This document shows positions 1 to 5,733 of a DNA stretch of 5,733 nt, piece after piece (positions within the stretch are counted from its first letter, which is position 1; every line of letters begins with the position of its first letter). Source of the stretch: Planctomycetes bacterium RBG_13_46_10 (lineage in GTDB: Bacteria; Planctomycetota; Phycisphaerae; Sedimentisphaerales; Anaerobacaceae); the NCBI GenBank assembly GCA_001824645.1, contig MHYD01000071.1, forward strand, positions 7,450 through 13,182, in the 5' to 3' direction. The position numbers were made by a program, and so were the translations under genes. Under the pieces are notes generated by a model that was not told the DNA's origin, ran no database searches, and saw only the letters and a list, made by a program, of their open reading frames with translations.

Positions 1-371
1 ACACCGCCATCGGTTACCGTCCTTATGGCCTCGACAAGCTCATCAAATGTACATTCCTTCAATACATAACCGGATGCCCCGGCCTTAAGCATATCAACAA
101 CAAATGCTCTGTTGGAATGTATAGACAGGGCAATGACTTTTACTTGCGGGAAATCTCGAATAATATACCTGGTTGCATCTACACCATTCAAGTTGGGCAT
201 AGTTATGTCCATAATTACCATATCCGGAGCAAGCTTTCGTACAAGGTCTATAACTTCGCGCCCATTATCGGCCTCGCCAACCACCTCGATATCGGATTCT
301 TTCTCAAGCAGACTTCGCAGACCCTGTCGAGTGATTCCGTGGTCATCGGCCAGTAAAATCCTCGTACTCAT
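1..371 (-). CDS. Response regulator, NarL/FixJ type, receiver domain (3' end cut by window edge)
   Basis: This is the N-terminal 123 residues of a two-component response regulator. The receiver (CheY-like) fold is nearly complete. I see the acidic pair Asp9-Asp10 followed by His11 (an ADDH motif), the phospho-acceptor Asp55 in MDITMP, Ser83 at the conserved Thr/Ser position, and Lys105 in GYVLKE. The spacing and the wording of these motifs (ADDH, MDITMPNLNG, KAGASGYVLK) are typical of the NarL/FixJ family, so a LuxR-type helix-turn-helix output domain is expected beyond base 1; it is not visible here. The ATG at 369-371 has an AGGAG ribosome site at 381-385, nine bases upstream. It starts 38 bases after the kinase gene with no terminator between, so the two are very probably co-transcribed and cognate. 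The target genes cannot be inferred. Confidence 0.95.
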   Translation of the reverse strand, partial: MSTRILLADDHGITRQGLRSLLEKESDIEVVGEADNGREVIDLVRKLAPDMVIMDITMPNLNGVDATRYIIRDFPQVKVIALSIHSNRAFVVDMLKAGASGYVLKECTFDELVEAIRTVTDGG

Positions 372-409
372 AGTATTACTCTCCTGTTTGTCATTTTAGC
401 TTTCTTTTT

Positions 410-2707
410 TTATGGCGCCATCATTTCAACCTTACATCCACAACCAGGTGCGGATTTGATCTCCAGATGTCCTCCTAACTGCTCCAGTCGCTCACGGATA
501 CTAAAGAGTCCAAATCCGCCTTTTCTCACTGCTTTTGCCATGACTTCGGCAGGAATAAATCCAACTCCATTATCCTCAACACCAATGCTTATCATGCTCC
601 CAACAGAAGCGATAGTGACTTTCACCTTGGTTGCCTGAGAATGTTTAACCACATTGATAAGCAATTCCCGCACATTGCGAAATAGAATCGCTCCTATATC
701 GTTATCCAAAGTCTTGAATTTTTTATCATCCTCCAGTTCAACCATGATATTGTGTTTTTGCTCAATCTCTTCAGTCAGCCATGCTGCCACGGCCGCTTCA
801 AAACCCAGTTCATTTAGTATAGGAGAACTAAGGTCAAATGTCAAAGACCTTACATCAGTAATGGCTTGGCCAAGCAGATGACATACCTCTTCTAACGTTG
901 TAGTGGGATTAGCTATAGAGATAGAATGTCTCAGTCCATCCAGCTTCACTTTGGCGATAGCAAGAGATTGACCAATGCGGTCGTGCATCTCTATGGCAAT
1001 TCGGCGCCTTTCGCGCTCTTCGGCCAGTGTCAATTGTGAAGCTAAAGATTTAAGCTGTGACTGATAGTCGAGGAGTTTTTGCTCTGCTTGTTTGCGTTTG
1101 GTGATATTAACCACCATCGAATGCATCCAGCGAAACTGGCCTTCATCGTCACGCTCGGCGTTGATGGTTAGACCGACCCATATCGCTGTGCCATTGCGTT
1201 TTTGCATTTGCAGTTCTTCGTCGCGCATAGTTCCTTCTGCACGAACGTCCTGGAGTATTTGCAGCACTTTGCTTTTACCGTATATGGTATCGGCATAAAG
1301 GTCCTCAACAGGTATGCCGACGATCTCATTGACACTGTTGTAACCCAGCATCTCCACCAGATATCGGTTACAATACCCAATCCGCCCTTCATTGTTGACG
1401 GAGAAATATCCGTTTGGTGCATTTTCATACAGGTCTCGATATTTCTCCTCCCTCTGGCGAAGAATCTGTTCAGTTTGCTTTAGCCGAGTAATATCACGTC
1501 CTACAGCCTGTAGCTCAATGACTCGACCATTTTCGTTGACAATTCCCTGAATGACCCATTGGATCCAGCACTCCCTGCCATCATGTCTGTAATTTAGGTA
1601 CTCTCCTGCTATCGGTCTGGGGTCGTTCACCATGTTCTTGGTTTCTTTCATGACCAGTTCATGGAACTCCGGCGCGACCATAGACAAAAAACTGTGACCA
1701 ATCAGTTCCTCACGTGTTTTTCCATAGAACTGACAGTAAGCGTCGTTAACAAACGTTAGTGTGGTATCCGGCAGGTATCGGCTGATTAGGTCGATTTGGC
1801 TTTCTATCAAGGCCCGGTAGCGCGCCTCGCTTTCGCGCAACGCATGCTCCGAAGTTTTGCGCTCAGTAATGTCGCGGACAATTCCAAATTCTCCCACCAC
1901 CTTGCTGCCGGCAATGTGTGGCGTAGAGGTGAATTCTCCAACCAGATACTCACCTGATTTAGAGAGAATACGCAATTCATAGGGCGGCGGTGCCTTCCCA
2001 CGCAAAGTTCTCTGAAAAGTCTCTATGGCAATAGACAAGTCATCGGGATGCACTATGGCGGCAAAGTACTTTCCCAGCCATTCATTGCGCGACCACCCTG
2101 TGATTTTTTCAAACGCCGAGTTTAATGACACAAAGGTACCATCTTCAGCAATGTTGTAGATAACATCCGGTGCGGTTTCAACAAGGGTACGGTAGCGCTC
2201 CTCGCTTTCGCGAAAAGCCTGTTCCGCTTTTTTACGTTCTGTTATATCTTCTATTATCTCGATGAATCCGGTCACTGTGCCATCTGATTTCATAGCAGGG
2301 AATGCTTGGATACGGACTTGAAAACAACTTCCGTCGTCATGGACGCCCTCGGTCTCAATCTCAGCCGGCTGGCCGGTTATTATGGCCTTCCTACCTGGAC
2401 AATGAGGACAGATTGAATCACGTTTTTCAAATTCTCTGAAACATTCTCGACCGACAAGTTCATCGGCAGGCTTGTGGGAATACAAGCGGACCATATTATT
2501 AAACATTAGTATCTTGTAGTCTAGATCTATCAGTGTAATTCCTATGTAGGTATTTTCCATTATTGAACGATATAAATTCTTAAGGTTATCCTGAGGATTT
2601 TCTACAACGCTGATATCATGGCTGACATGCTCTAATTTCGCTTTACGTGCGTGTAGTTTGTCTCCCTTTTCAACCGTCTTTTCGCTGCTTGGCTTCATGT
2701 TTTGCAT
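410..2707 (-). CDS. Cytoplasmic multi-PAS sensor histidine kinase (HisKA_3/HATPase_c, HPK7 type)
   Basis: This complete 765-residue kinase should autophosphorylate on a histidine and pass the phosphate to the regulator encoded just downstream. After a hydrophilic N-terminus (1-40) come four PAS domains at about 45-155, 170-283, 293-407 and 420-537. Each ends in a DIT/NIT-(E/R/K)-(R/L)-K type sequence and is joined to the next by a charged helical linker. A probable coiled coil (537-570) leads to the HisKA_3 dimerisation domain, with phospho-acceptor His575 in EMHDRIGQ. The ATPase domain (about 672-763) shows the N box (Asn685 in ELLINVVKHS), the G1 box DNGVGF (712-717) and the G2 box GGFGLF (730-735). 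There is no signal peptide or transmembrane segment, so the signal is probably cytoplasmic, or something that crosses the membrane freely. PAS1 carries Cys89, Cys100 and Cys103. The start is supported by AGGAG at 2716-2720, eight bases upstream; Met4 lacks such a site. The ligand is unknown. Confidence 0.96.
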   Translation of the reverse strand: MQNMKPSSEKTVEKGDKLHARKAKLEHVSHDISVVENPQDNLKNLYRSIMENTYIGITLIDLDYKILMFNNMVRLYSHKPADELVGRECFREFEKRDSICPHCPGRKAIITGQPAEIETEGVHDDGSCFQVRIQAFPAMKSDGTVTGFIEIIEDITERKKAEQAFRESEERYRTLVETAPDVIYNIAEDGTFVSLNSAFEKITGWSRNEWLGKYFAAIVHPDDLSIAIETFQRTLRGKAPPPYELRILSKSGEYLVGEFTSTPHIAGSKVVGEFGIVRDITERKTSEHALRESEARYRALIESQIDLISRYLPDTTLTFVNDAYCQFYGKTREELIGHSFLSMVAPEFHELVMKETKNMVNDPRPIAGEYLNYRHDGRECWIQWVIQGIVNENGRVIELQAVGRDITRLKQTEQILRQREEKYRDLYENAPNGYFSVNNEGRIGYCNRYLVEMLGYNSVNEIVGIPVEDLYADTIYGKSKVLQILQDVRAEGTMRDEELQMQKRNGTAIWVGLTINAERDDEGQFRWMHSMVVNITKRKQAEQKLLDYQSQLKSLASQLTLAEERERRRIAIEMHDRIGQSLAIAKVKLDGLRHSISIANPTTTLEEVCHLLGQAITDVRSLTFDLSSPILNELGFEAAVAAWLTEEIEQKHNIMVELEDDKKFKTLDNDIGAILFRNVRELLINVVKHSQATKVKVTIASVGSMISIGVEDNGVGFIPAEVMAKAVRKGGFGLFSIRERLEQLGGHLEIKSAPGCGCKVEMMAP

Positions 2708-2767
2708 CGCTCCAACTCCTGCTTTTTACATGCATGCCAAATACGTCCCTGCAATTAAGAAATGCCC

Positions 2768-2788
2768 GACGTAATTTCTTTCAACGTC
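2768..2788. repeat. Short inverted repeat GACGT-N11-ACGTC in the kinase leader
   Basis: Two perfect 5-base arms (2768-2772 and 2784-2788) are separated by 11 bases. They lie about 25-45 bases downstream of the predicted transcription start and about 60 bases before the kinase ATG. The place and the dyad symmetry would suit an operator, for instance for autoregulation by the NarL-type regulator. Arms this short also occur by chance. Confidence 0.25.
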
Positions 2789-2819
2789 ATAATTGTAATA
2801 TCTTTGGTATGTTTATCTC

Positions 2820-2847
2820 ATTAAATTTATTTAATCTGAAAAGTCAA
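2820..2847 (-). promoter_or_regulatory. Predicted sigma-70-like promoter of the kinase-regulator operon
   Basis: Read on the minus strand, a TTGACT -35 box (2842-2847) and a TTTAAT -10 box (2820-2825) are separated by 16 bases. Each matches five of six consensus positions, and the surroundings are A+T-rich. Transcription would start near base 2813 and give a leader of about 105 bases before the kinase ATG. A second -10-like hexamer, TACAAT (2792-2797), has no good -35 partner. No promoter-like sequence is evident in the 38 bases between kinase and regulator, so this site probably serves both genes. Confidence 0.55.
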
Positions 2848-2867
2848 CCCTATTTTTTAGAAAGATT

Positions 2868-2901
2868 AGAGAAAATATATATAGAGATGTTCGTTTTCTC
2901 T
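2868..2901 (-). terminator. AT-rich inverted repeat after the cupin gene; possible weak terminator or operator
   Basis: Perfect 8-base arms, AGAGAAAA (2868-2875) and TTTTCTCT (2894-2901), flank an 18-base spacer that includes alternating A and T. The repeat begins 18 bases past the cupin stop codon and ends about 20 bases upstream of the kinase -35 box. It could end transcription of the gatA-gatB-cupin group. However, the stem has few G-C pairs, the loop is long and no strong U tract follows at once, so it does not look like a classical intrinsic terminator. A protein-binding dyad upstream of the kinase promoter is the alternative. Confidence 0.3.
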
Positions 2902-2919
2902 TGACACTTTATTGAATTC

Positions 2920-3264
2920 CTATGACGCCGATGCTGGAATAATACAAAGGAATCGTAGAACCGAATCTCCGGTATTCTTGAACTGGTGTTGTTCATTTCC
3001 GGGTACGAATATCACGTATTCTGCGTCAAATTTATGTTGTTTGCCTTCATACATGAGGATACCCTGGCCTTCGATTATGAATACTTCATGTTCGTGTGGA
3101 TGAGTGTGTAAAGGTGTAAATCCGCCGGGCTGCAGTTCAAACATCCGCATCGCAAAATTCTCTGCACCATCATCTTTTGAAAGAAGCCATCTTATTGCTG
3201 CTTTTTTTGCTCCCTCGACCTCAACCGGCAATTTTTTAATATTGCTGCTTTTTTCTACCTTCAT
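2920..3264 (-). CDS. Small single-domain cupin protein
   Basis: This 114-residue protein forms one cupin beta-barrel. Cupin motif 1 is seen at about 48-66, with His53, His55, His59 and Glu60 in the run HTHPHEHE. Motif 2 is at about 88-97, with Pro88, Gly89, His93 and Asn97. Three histidines plus a glutamate or fourth histidine should bind one metal ion such as Fe, Mn, Ni or Zn. Members of this family range from small metal enzymes to binding proteins, and nothing here reveals the substrate. I chose the ATG at 3262-3264 because it has an AAAGGGG site six bases upstream and begins where cupins of this type usually begin (MKVEK). A longer reading from the ATG at 3295-3297 adds 11 basic residues; it overlaps the gatB stop as ATGA and has AGGA seven bases upstream, so it cannot be excluded. 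The gene is probably co-transcribed with gatB. Confidence 0.88.
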   Translation of the reverse strand: MKVEKSSNIKKLPVEVEGAKKAAIRWLLSKDDGAENFAMRMFELQPGGFTPLHTHPHEHEVFIIEGQGILMYEGKQHKFDAEYVIFVPGNEQHQFKNTGDSVLRFLCIIPASAS

Positions 3265-3270
3265 TTTTTG

Positions 3271-3277
3271 CCCCTTT
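3271..3277 (-). promoter_or_regulatory. Ribosome binding site that favours the shorter cupin start
   Basis: AAAGGGG on the minus strand lies six bases before the ATG at 3262-3264. It competes with an AGGA (3305-3308) inside the gatB end, which would serve the ATG at 3295-3297. The two sites leave the cupin start unresolved between 114 and 125 residues. Confidence 0.5.
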
Positions 3278-3293
3278 GATTTTGGACGAATCC

Positions 3294-4757
3294 TCATCCA
3301 AGTTTCCTGGCCAGGATTTCGGAAACTATCTTTGGATTTGCCCGGCCTTTGGTTTTTTGCATCACCTGGCCAAGTAAAAAGCCACGGGCTTTACCGCTTT
3401 TTTTACCGGCGTTTCTGATATCATCAACAGCCTGCGGATTTTCCTCAATGACCCGGTCAACAATAGCTTCTAACTCGCCAGTGTCACTTTTCTGAATCAG
3501 ATTGAGTTTTTCCGCCAATACTTCTGGTTTTTCGCCTGTTTTTGTCATTTCCTGCATAATCGTATTTGCTGCGGTTGCGCTAATGGTTCCGGCATCGGTC
3601 ATTTTTGCGAGCTCAGCTACTTTTTCAGATGTTAGACCTAGTTCGGCAAGACTACATCCGGCCTCATTAGCCAGTTTCAAGCCGACCTGCGTGAGCAGAT
3701 TACAAACTCTTTTTGGCTCACCGCCGATTGCGACTGCATCCTCAAAAAACTCAGCGATTGACCGCTCGGCGGTTAAAACGCCGGCGTCGTAATTGCTTAA
3801 TCCATAATCCCGAACATATCGCATATGCTTTACCAAGGGCAGTTCACATAATTGAGTTTTAATACTTTCGAGCCATTGTTCTGTTATTTCAACCGGAACA
3901 AGGTCCGGGTCAGGGAAATATCGGTAATCGTGTGCTTCCTCTTTTTCTCTTTGTAGAACGGTCGCTTCATTGACGTCATCCCATCCGCGGGTTGATTTAG
4001 TCCCGGGCTCCATAATTTTTCCGGTTTCCATAAATTCATCTAATTGCCTCGATATTTCGTAATCCACACTTTTTTCCAGTGCACGGAAGCTATTAAGGTT
4101 TTTGATTTCAACTATGGGTGTTTTATATTCGGCTCCGTTTTTTGTTATCACTAAGTTAACATTCGGTTCAAAACGCATGTGCCCTTTTTGCATGTCCGCT
4201 TCGGAGACGCCTAAGTATCTTACCATTCGCTGGAGCTCTACCGCCAGTGCTCGAACTTCGGCGGCACTATTTATGTCCGGCTCAGTGACAATCTCCAAAA
4301 GGGGTGTGCCGGTTCTATTCAAATCCACCTGTGAAAAATCACCTGCTGTATGCAGGTTTTTGCCGGCATCCTCTTCCAGATGCGCTCTTGTTATTCTGAT
4401 TTTTTTAGTTTGTCCAGAATCAGGAAGTATCTCTATATAACCATTTGAACTGAGTGGTAAATCATATTGGCTAATCTGGTAATTCTTTGGCAAATCAGGG
4501 TAATAATAGCTTTTTCTATCCCACTTTGTAAAAGACGCTATTTGGCAATTTAACGCCATGCCGACCAGAATCGCATATTCTACAGCCTGTTTATTCATTA
4601 CCGGCAGCACGCCCGGCATACCAAGACAAACCGGACAGACTCTGCTATTGGGTGCCTGTCCAAACTCAACCGCGCAGCCACAGAACATCTTGCTTTTTGT
4701 GCAGAGCTGAACGTGAATCTCCAAACCGATAATAACTTTATACTGCAAATCAGTCAT
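3294..4757 (-). CDS. gatB: Asp/Glu-tRNA(Asn/Gln) amidotransferase subunit B
   Basis: GatB is the tRNA-binding and kinase-like subunit of the GatCAB complex. It activates the side chain of Glu or Asp on the misacylated tRNA with ATP, and receives ammonia released by GatA. The 487-residue length is normal for the family. The signature GLEIHVQL is at 11-18. The structural zinc cysteines are present as CGC (Cys26, Cys28) and CPVC (Cys41, Cys44). HLEEDAGK (about 126-133), the VDLNRTGTPLLEI block (about 144-156) and DYRYFPDPDL (about 277-286) mark the catalytic cradle. The C-terminal YqeY-like tail, which contacts the tRNA, ends with the expected GQVMQKTKGRANP segment. The gene starts 24 bases after the gatA stop. 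Only a weak GGA lies about nine bases before the ATG, which suggests that translation depends partly on gatA. No key residue appears to be missing. Confidence 0.98.
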   Translation of the reverse strand: MTDLQYKVIIGLEIHVQLCTKSKMFCGCAVEFGQAPNSRVCPVCLGMPGVLPVMNKQAVEYAILVGMALNCQIASFTKWDRKSYYYPDLPKNYQISQYDLPLSSNGYIEILPDSGQTKKIRITRAHLEEDAGKNLHTAGDFSQVDLNRTGTPLLEIVTEPDINSAAEVRALAVELQRMVRYLGVSEADMQKGHMRFEPNVNLVITKNGAEYKTPIVEIKNLNSFRALEKSVDYEISRQLDEFMETGKIMEPGTKSTRGWDDVNEATVLQREKEEAHDYRYFPDPDLVPVEITEQWLESIKTQLCELPLVKHMRYVRDYGLSNYDAGVLTAERSIAEFFEDAVAIGGEPKRVCNLLTQVGLKLANEAGCSLAELGLTSEKVAELAKMTDAGTISATAANTIMQEMTKTGEKPEVLAEKLNLIQKSDTGELEAIVDRVIEENPQAVDDIRNAGKKSGKARGFLLGQVMQKTKGRANPKIVSEILARKLG

Positions 4758-4781
4758 TTGCTATATTCCGAATCTAACTTG

Positions 4782-5733
4782 TTAAATAATAATCATCGGT
4801 TTTTTCTTGTGCCAATTCGTTTGTGCCTCGAACATTCTTGCAATCCGTAATAATTTATTTTCTGCAAATGCCGGGGCAAGAATATGCAGACCGATCGGCA
4901 ATCCTTTATCATCAAATCCGCAAGGGATGCTAATGCCCGGAATACCGGCCAAATTAACTGCTATTGTATAAATGTCGGAAAGATACATTTTAAGCGGGTC
5001 AGCCACTTTTTCACCGATTTTAAAAGCCGTTGTCGGTGAGACGGGCATCATAATACAATCGCATTTCTGAAAAACCTTATCGAAATCACCTCGAATTAAA
5101 TTTCTGACCTTAAGTGCTTTTAAATAATAGGCATCATAATAGCCGCTGGAAAGGGCATAAGTCCCGAGCATTATTCTCCTTTTTACTTCTTTGCCGAATG
5201 CTTCGGCGCGTGACTTGGTATAGACTTCGATATAGTCTTTCGCCTTTTCTGTTCTATAGCCGAAATGAACACCATCGTATCGAGCCAGGTTGCTCGAAGC
5301 CTCGGCTGTAGCTATTACATAATAAGCAGCGATTGCATAATCCAGATGCGGCATCTCAATCGCTATAATTTCAGCTCCGAGGTTCTTATACACATCTATC
5401 GCTTCACTTAGAGCTTTTTGAACCTGCTCATCAGCACCGGAATTGAACTGCGGCACAACTGCAATTTTGAGCTTGTCCAAAGGTTCATCAAGTTTCTCAA
5501 GCCAGTCACAGACCGGGGCGATTTTTTCATCGACACTGGTGCTGTCGCAAGAGTCATGGCCGGCAATCACGTTCATCAACAATGCCGAATCGGCTACCGT
5601 ACGGGTTATTGTCCCAATCTGGTCAAGGCTCGAACCATAAGCGACAAGACCAAAGCGAGAAACCCTGCCGTATGTTGGTTTTAGACCGACAACGGAGCAG
5701 AAACTCGCCGGCTGACGAATTGAACCGCCGGTA
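4782..5733 (-). CDS. gatA: Asp/Glu-tRNA(Asn/Gln) amidotransferase subunit A (5' end cut by window edge)
   Basis: GatA is the glutaminase subunit of GatCAB. It is an amidase-signature enzyme that hydrolyses glutamine and channels the ammonia to GatB. The reading frame is open to the right edge, so the gene is truncated by the window; the TTG at 5580-5582 and the ATG at 5574-5576 are internal codons. The visible 316 residues begin inside the amidase signature at GGSIRQPASFC. The serine of GGS (codon 5721-5723) is, by comparison with known GatA and FAAH, the acyl-enzyme nucleophile of the Ser-cisSer-Lys triad. The cis-Ser and the Lys lie upstream, outside the window. Other typical blocks follow: VGLKPTYGRVSRFGLV, SSLDQIGTITRTV, VKRRIMLGTYALSSGYYDAYY, and NLAGIPGISIPCG near the C-terminus. 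The C-terminus looks complete. One small departure is CSVVG where many homologues have CGVVG. gatC may lie upstream. Confidence 0.98.
   Translation of the reverse strand, partial: TGGSIRQPASFCSVVGLKPTYGRVSRFGLVAYGSSLDQIGTITRTVADSALLMNVIAGHDSCDSTSVDEKIAPVCDWLEKLDEPLDKLKIAVVPQFNSGADEQVQKALSEAIDVYKNLGAEIIAIEMPHLDYAIAAYYVIATAEASSNLARYDGVHFGYRTEKAKDYIEVYTKSRAEAFGKEVKRRIMLGTYALSSGYYDAYYLKALKVRNLIRGDFDKVFQKCDCIMMPVSPTTAFKIGEKVADPLKMYLSDIYTIAVNLAGIPGISIPCGFDDKGLPIGLHILAPAFAENKLLRIARMFEAQTNWHKKKPMIII

Noticed and set aside
112..399. Plus-strand open frames opposite the response regulator
   Set aside because: They are antisense to a receiver domain with all of its key residues, have no ribosome site and show no recognisable domain.
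372..409. Possible terminator between kinase and response regulator (an A-rich run after the kinase stop)
   Set aside because: On the coding strand the run is A, not T, and there is no stem before it; the regulator's ribosome site follows at once.
2729..2736. CATGCATG palindrome in the kinase leader
   Set aside because: An 8-base palindrome with no spacer or second copy is expected by chance, and nothing ties it to a function.
2901..2926. TTGACA at 2901-2906 on the plus strand as a -35 box
   Set aside because: The nearest -10-like hexamer, TATGAC, is only 14 bases away, and no plus-strand gene follows.
3104..4440. Several plus-strand open frames of about 95-112 codons opposite gatB
   Set aside because: They are serine- and proline-rich shadow translations of a conserved housekeeping gene on the other strand.
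5574..5582. TTG or ATG as the start of a separate 264- to 266-residue amidase gene
   Set aside because: The same frame stays open to base 5733 and encodes conserved GatA sequence, including the nucleophile region, so these are internal codons of a gene cut by the window.

Overview
The window is a stretch of ordinary bacterial chromosome with five protein genes, all on the minus strand, so transcription reads from right to left. Two groups can be seen. On the right, gatA (its 5' part lies beyond base 5733), gatB and a small single-domain cupin gene follow each other with gaps of 24 and at most 29 bases, and look like one transcript. On the left, a soluble multi-PAS sensor histidine kinase is followed 38 bases later by a NarL/FixJ-type response regulator, whose 3' part lies beyond base 1. 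The 155-212 bases between the groups (about 2708-2919) are A+T-rich. They hold a good sigma-70-like promoter for the two-component pair, and an AT-rich inverted repeat between the end of the cupin gene and that promoter.

GatA and GatB are subunits of the GatCAB amidotransferase, which turns misacylated Glu-tRNA(Gln) and/or Asp-tRNA(Asn) into Gln-tRNA(Gln) and Asn-tRNA(Asn). The organism therefore probably makes at least one of these aminoacyl-tRNAs indirectly. The kinase has four PAS domains, no membrane segment, and a HisKA_3/HATPase_c core. It should sense something in the cytoplasm and phosphorylate the adjacent regulator. Nothing in the sequence links the two groups functionally, and the cupin has no evident role in tRNA amidation.

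The organism cannot be named from this window. The moderate G+C content, Shine-Dalgarno sites, sigma-70-like promoter and a multi-PAS HPK7-type kinase suit a free-living environmental bacterium. The style of the GatA and GatB proteins made me think of Planctomycetota or a similar anaerobic lineage, but this is only an impression.

I found no RNA genes, mobile elements, CRISPR arrays or clear signs of gene transfer, and no convincing undescribed system. The points worth a second look are small: a cysteine cluster in the first PAS domain, a near-repeat between PAS linkers that suggests module duplication, two inverted repeats around the kinase promoter, and the cupin gene attached to gatB.
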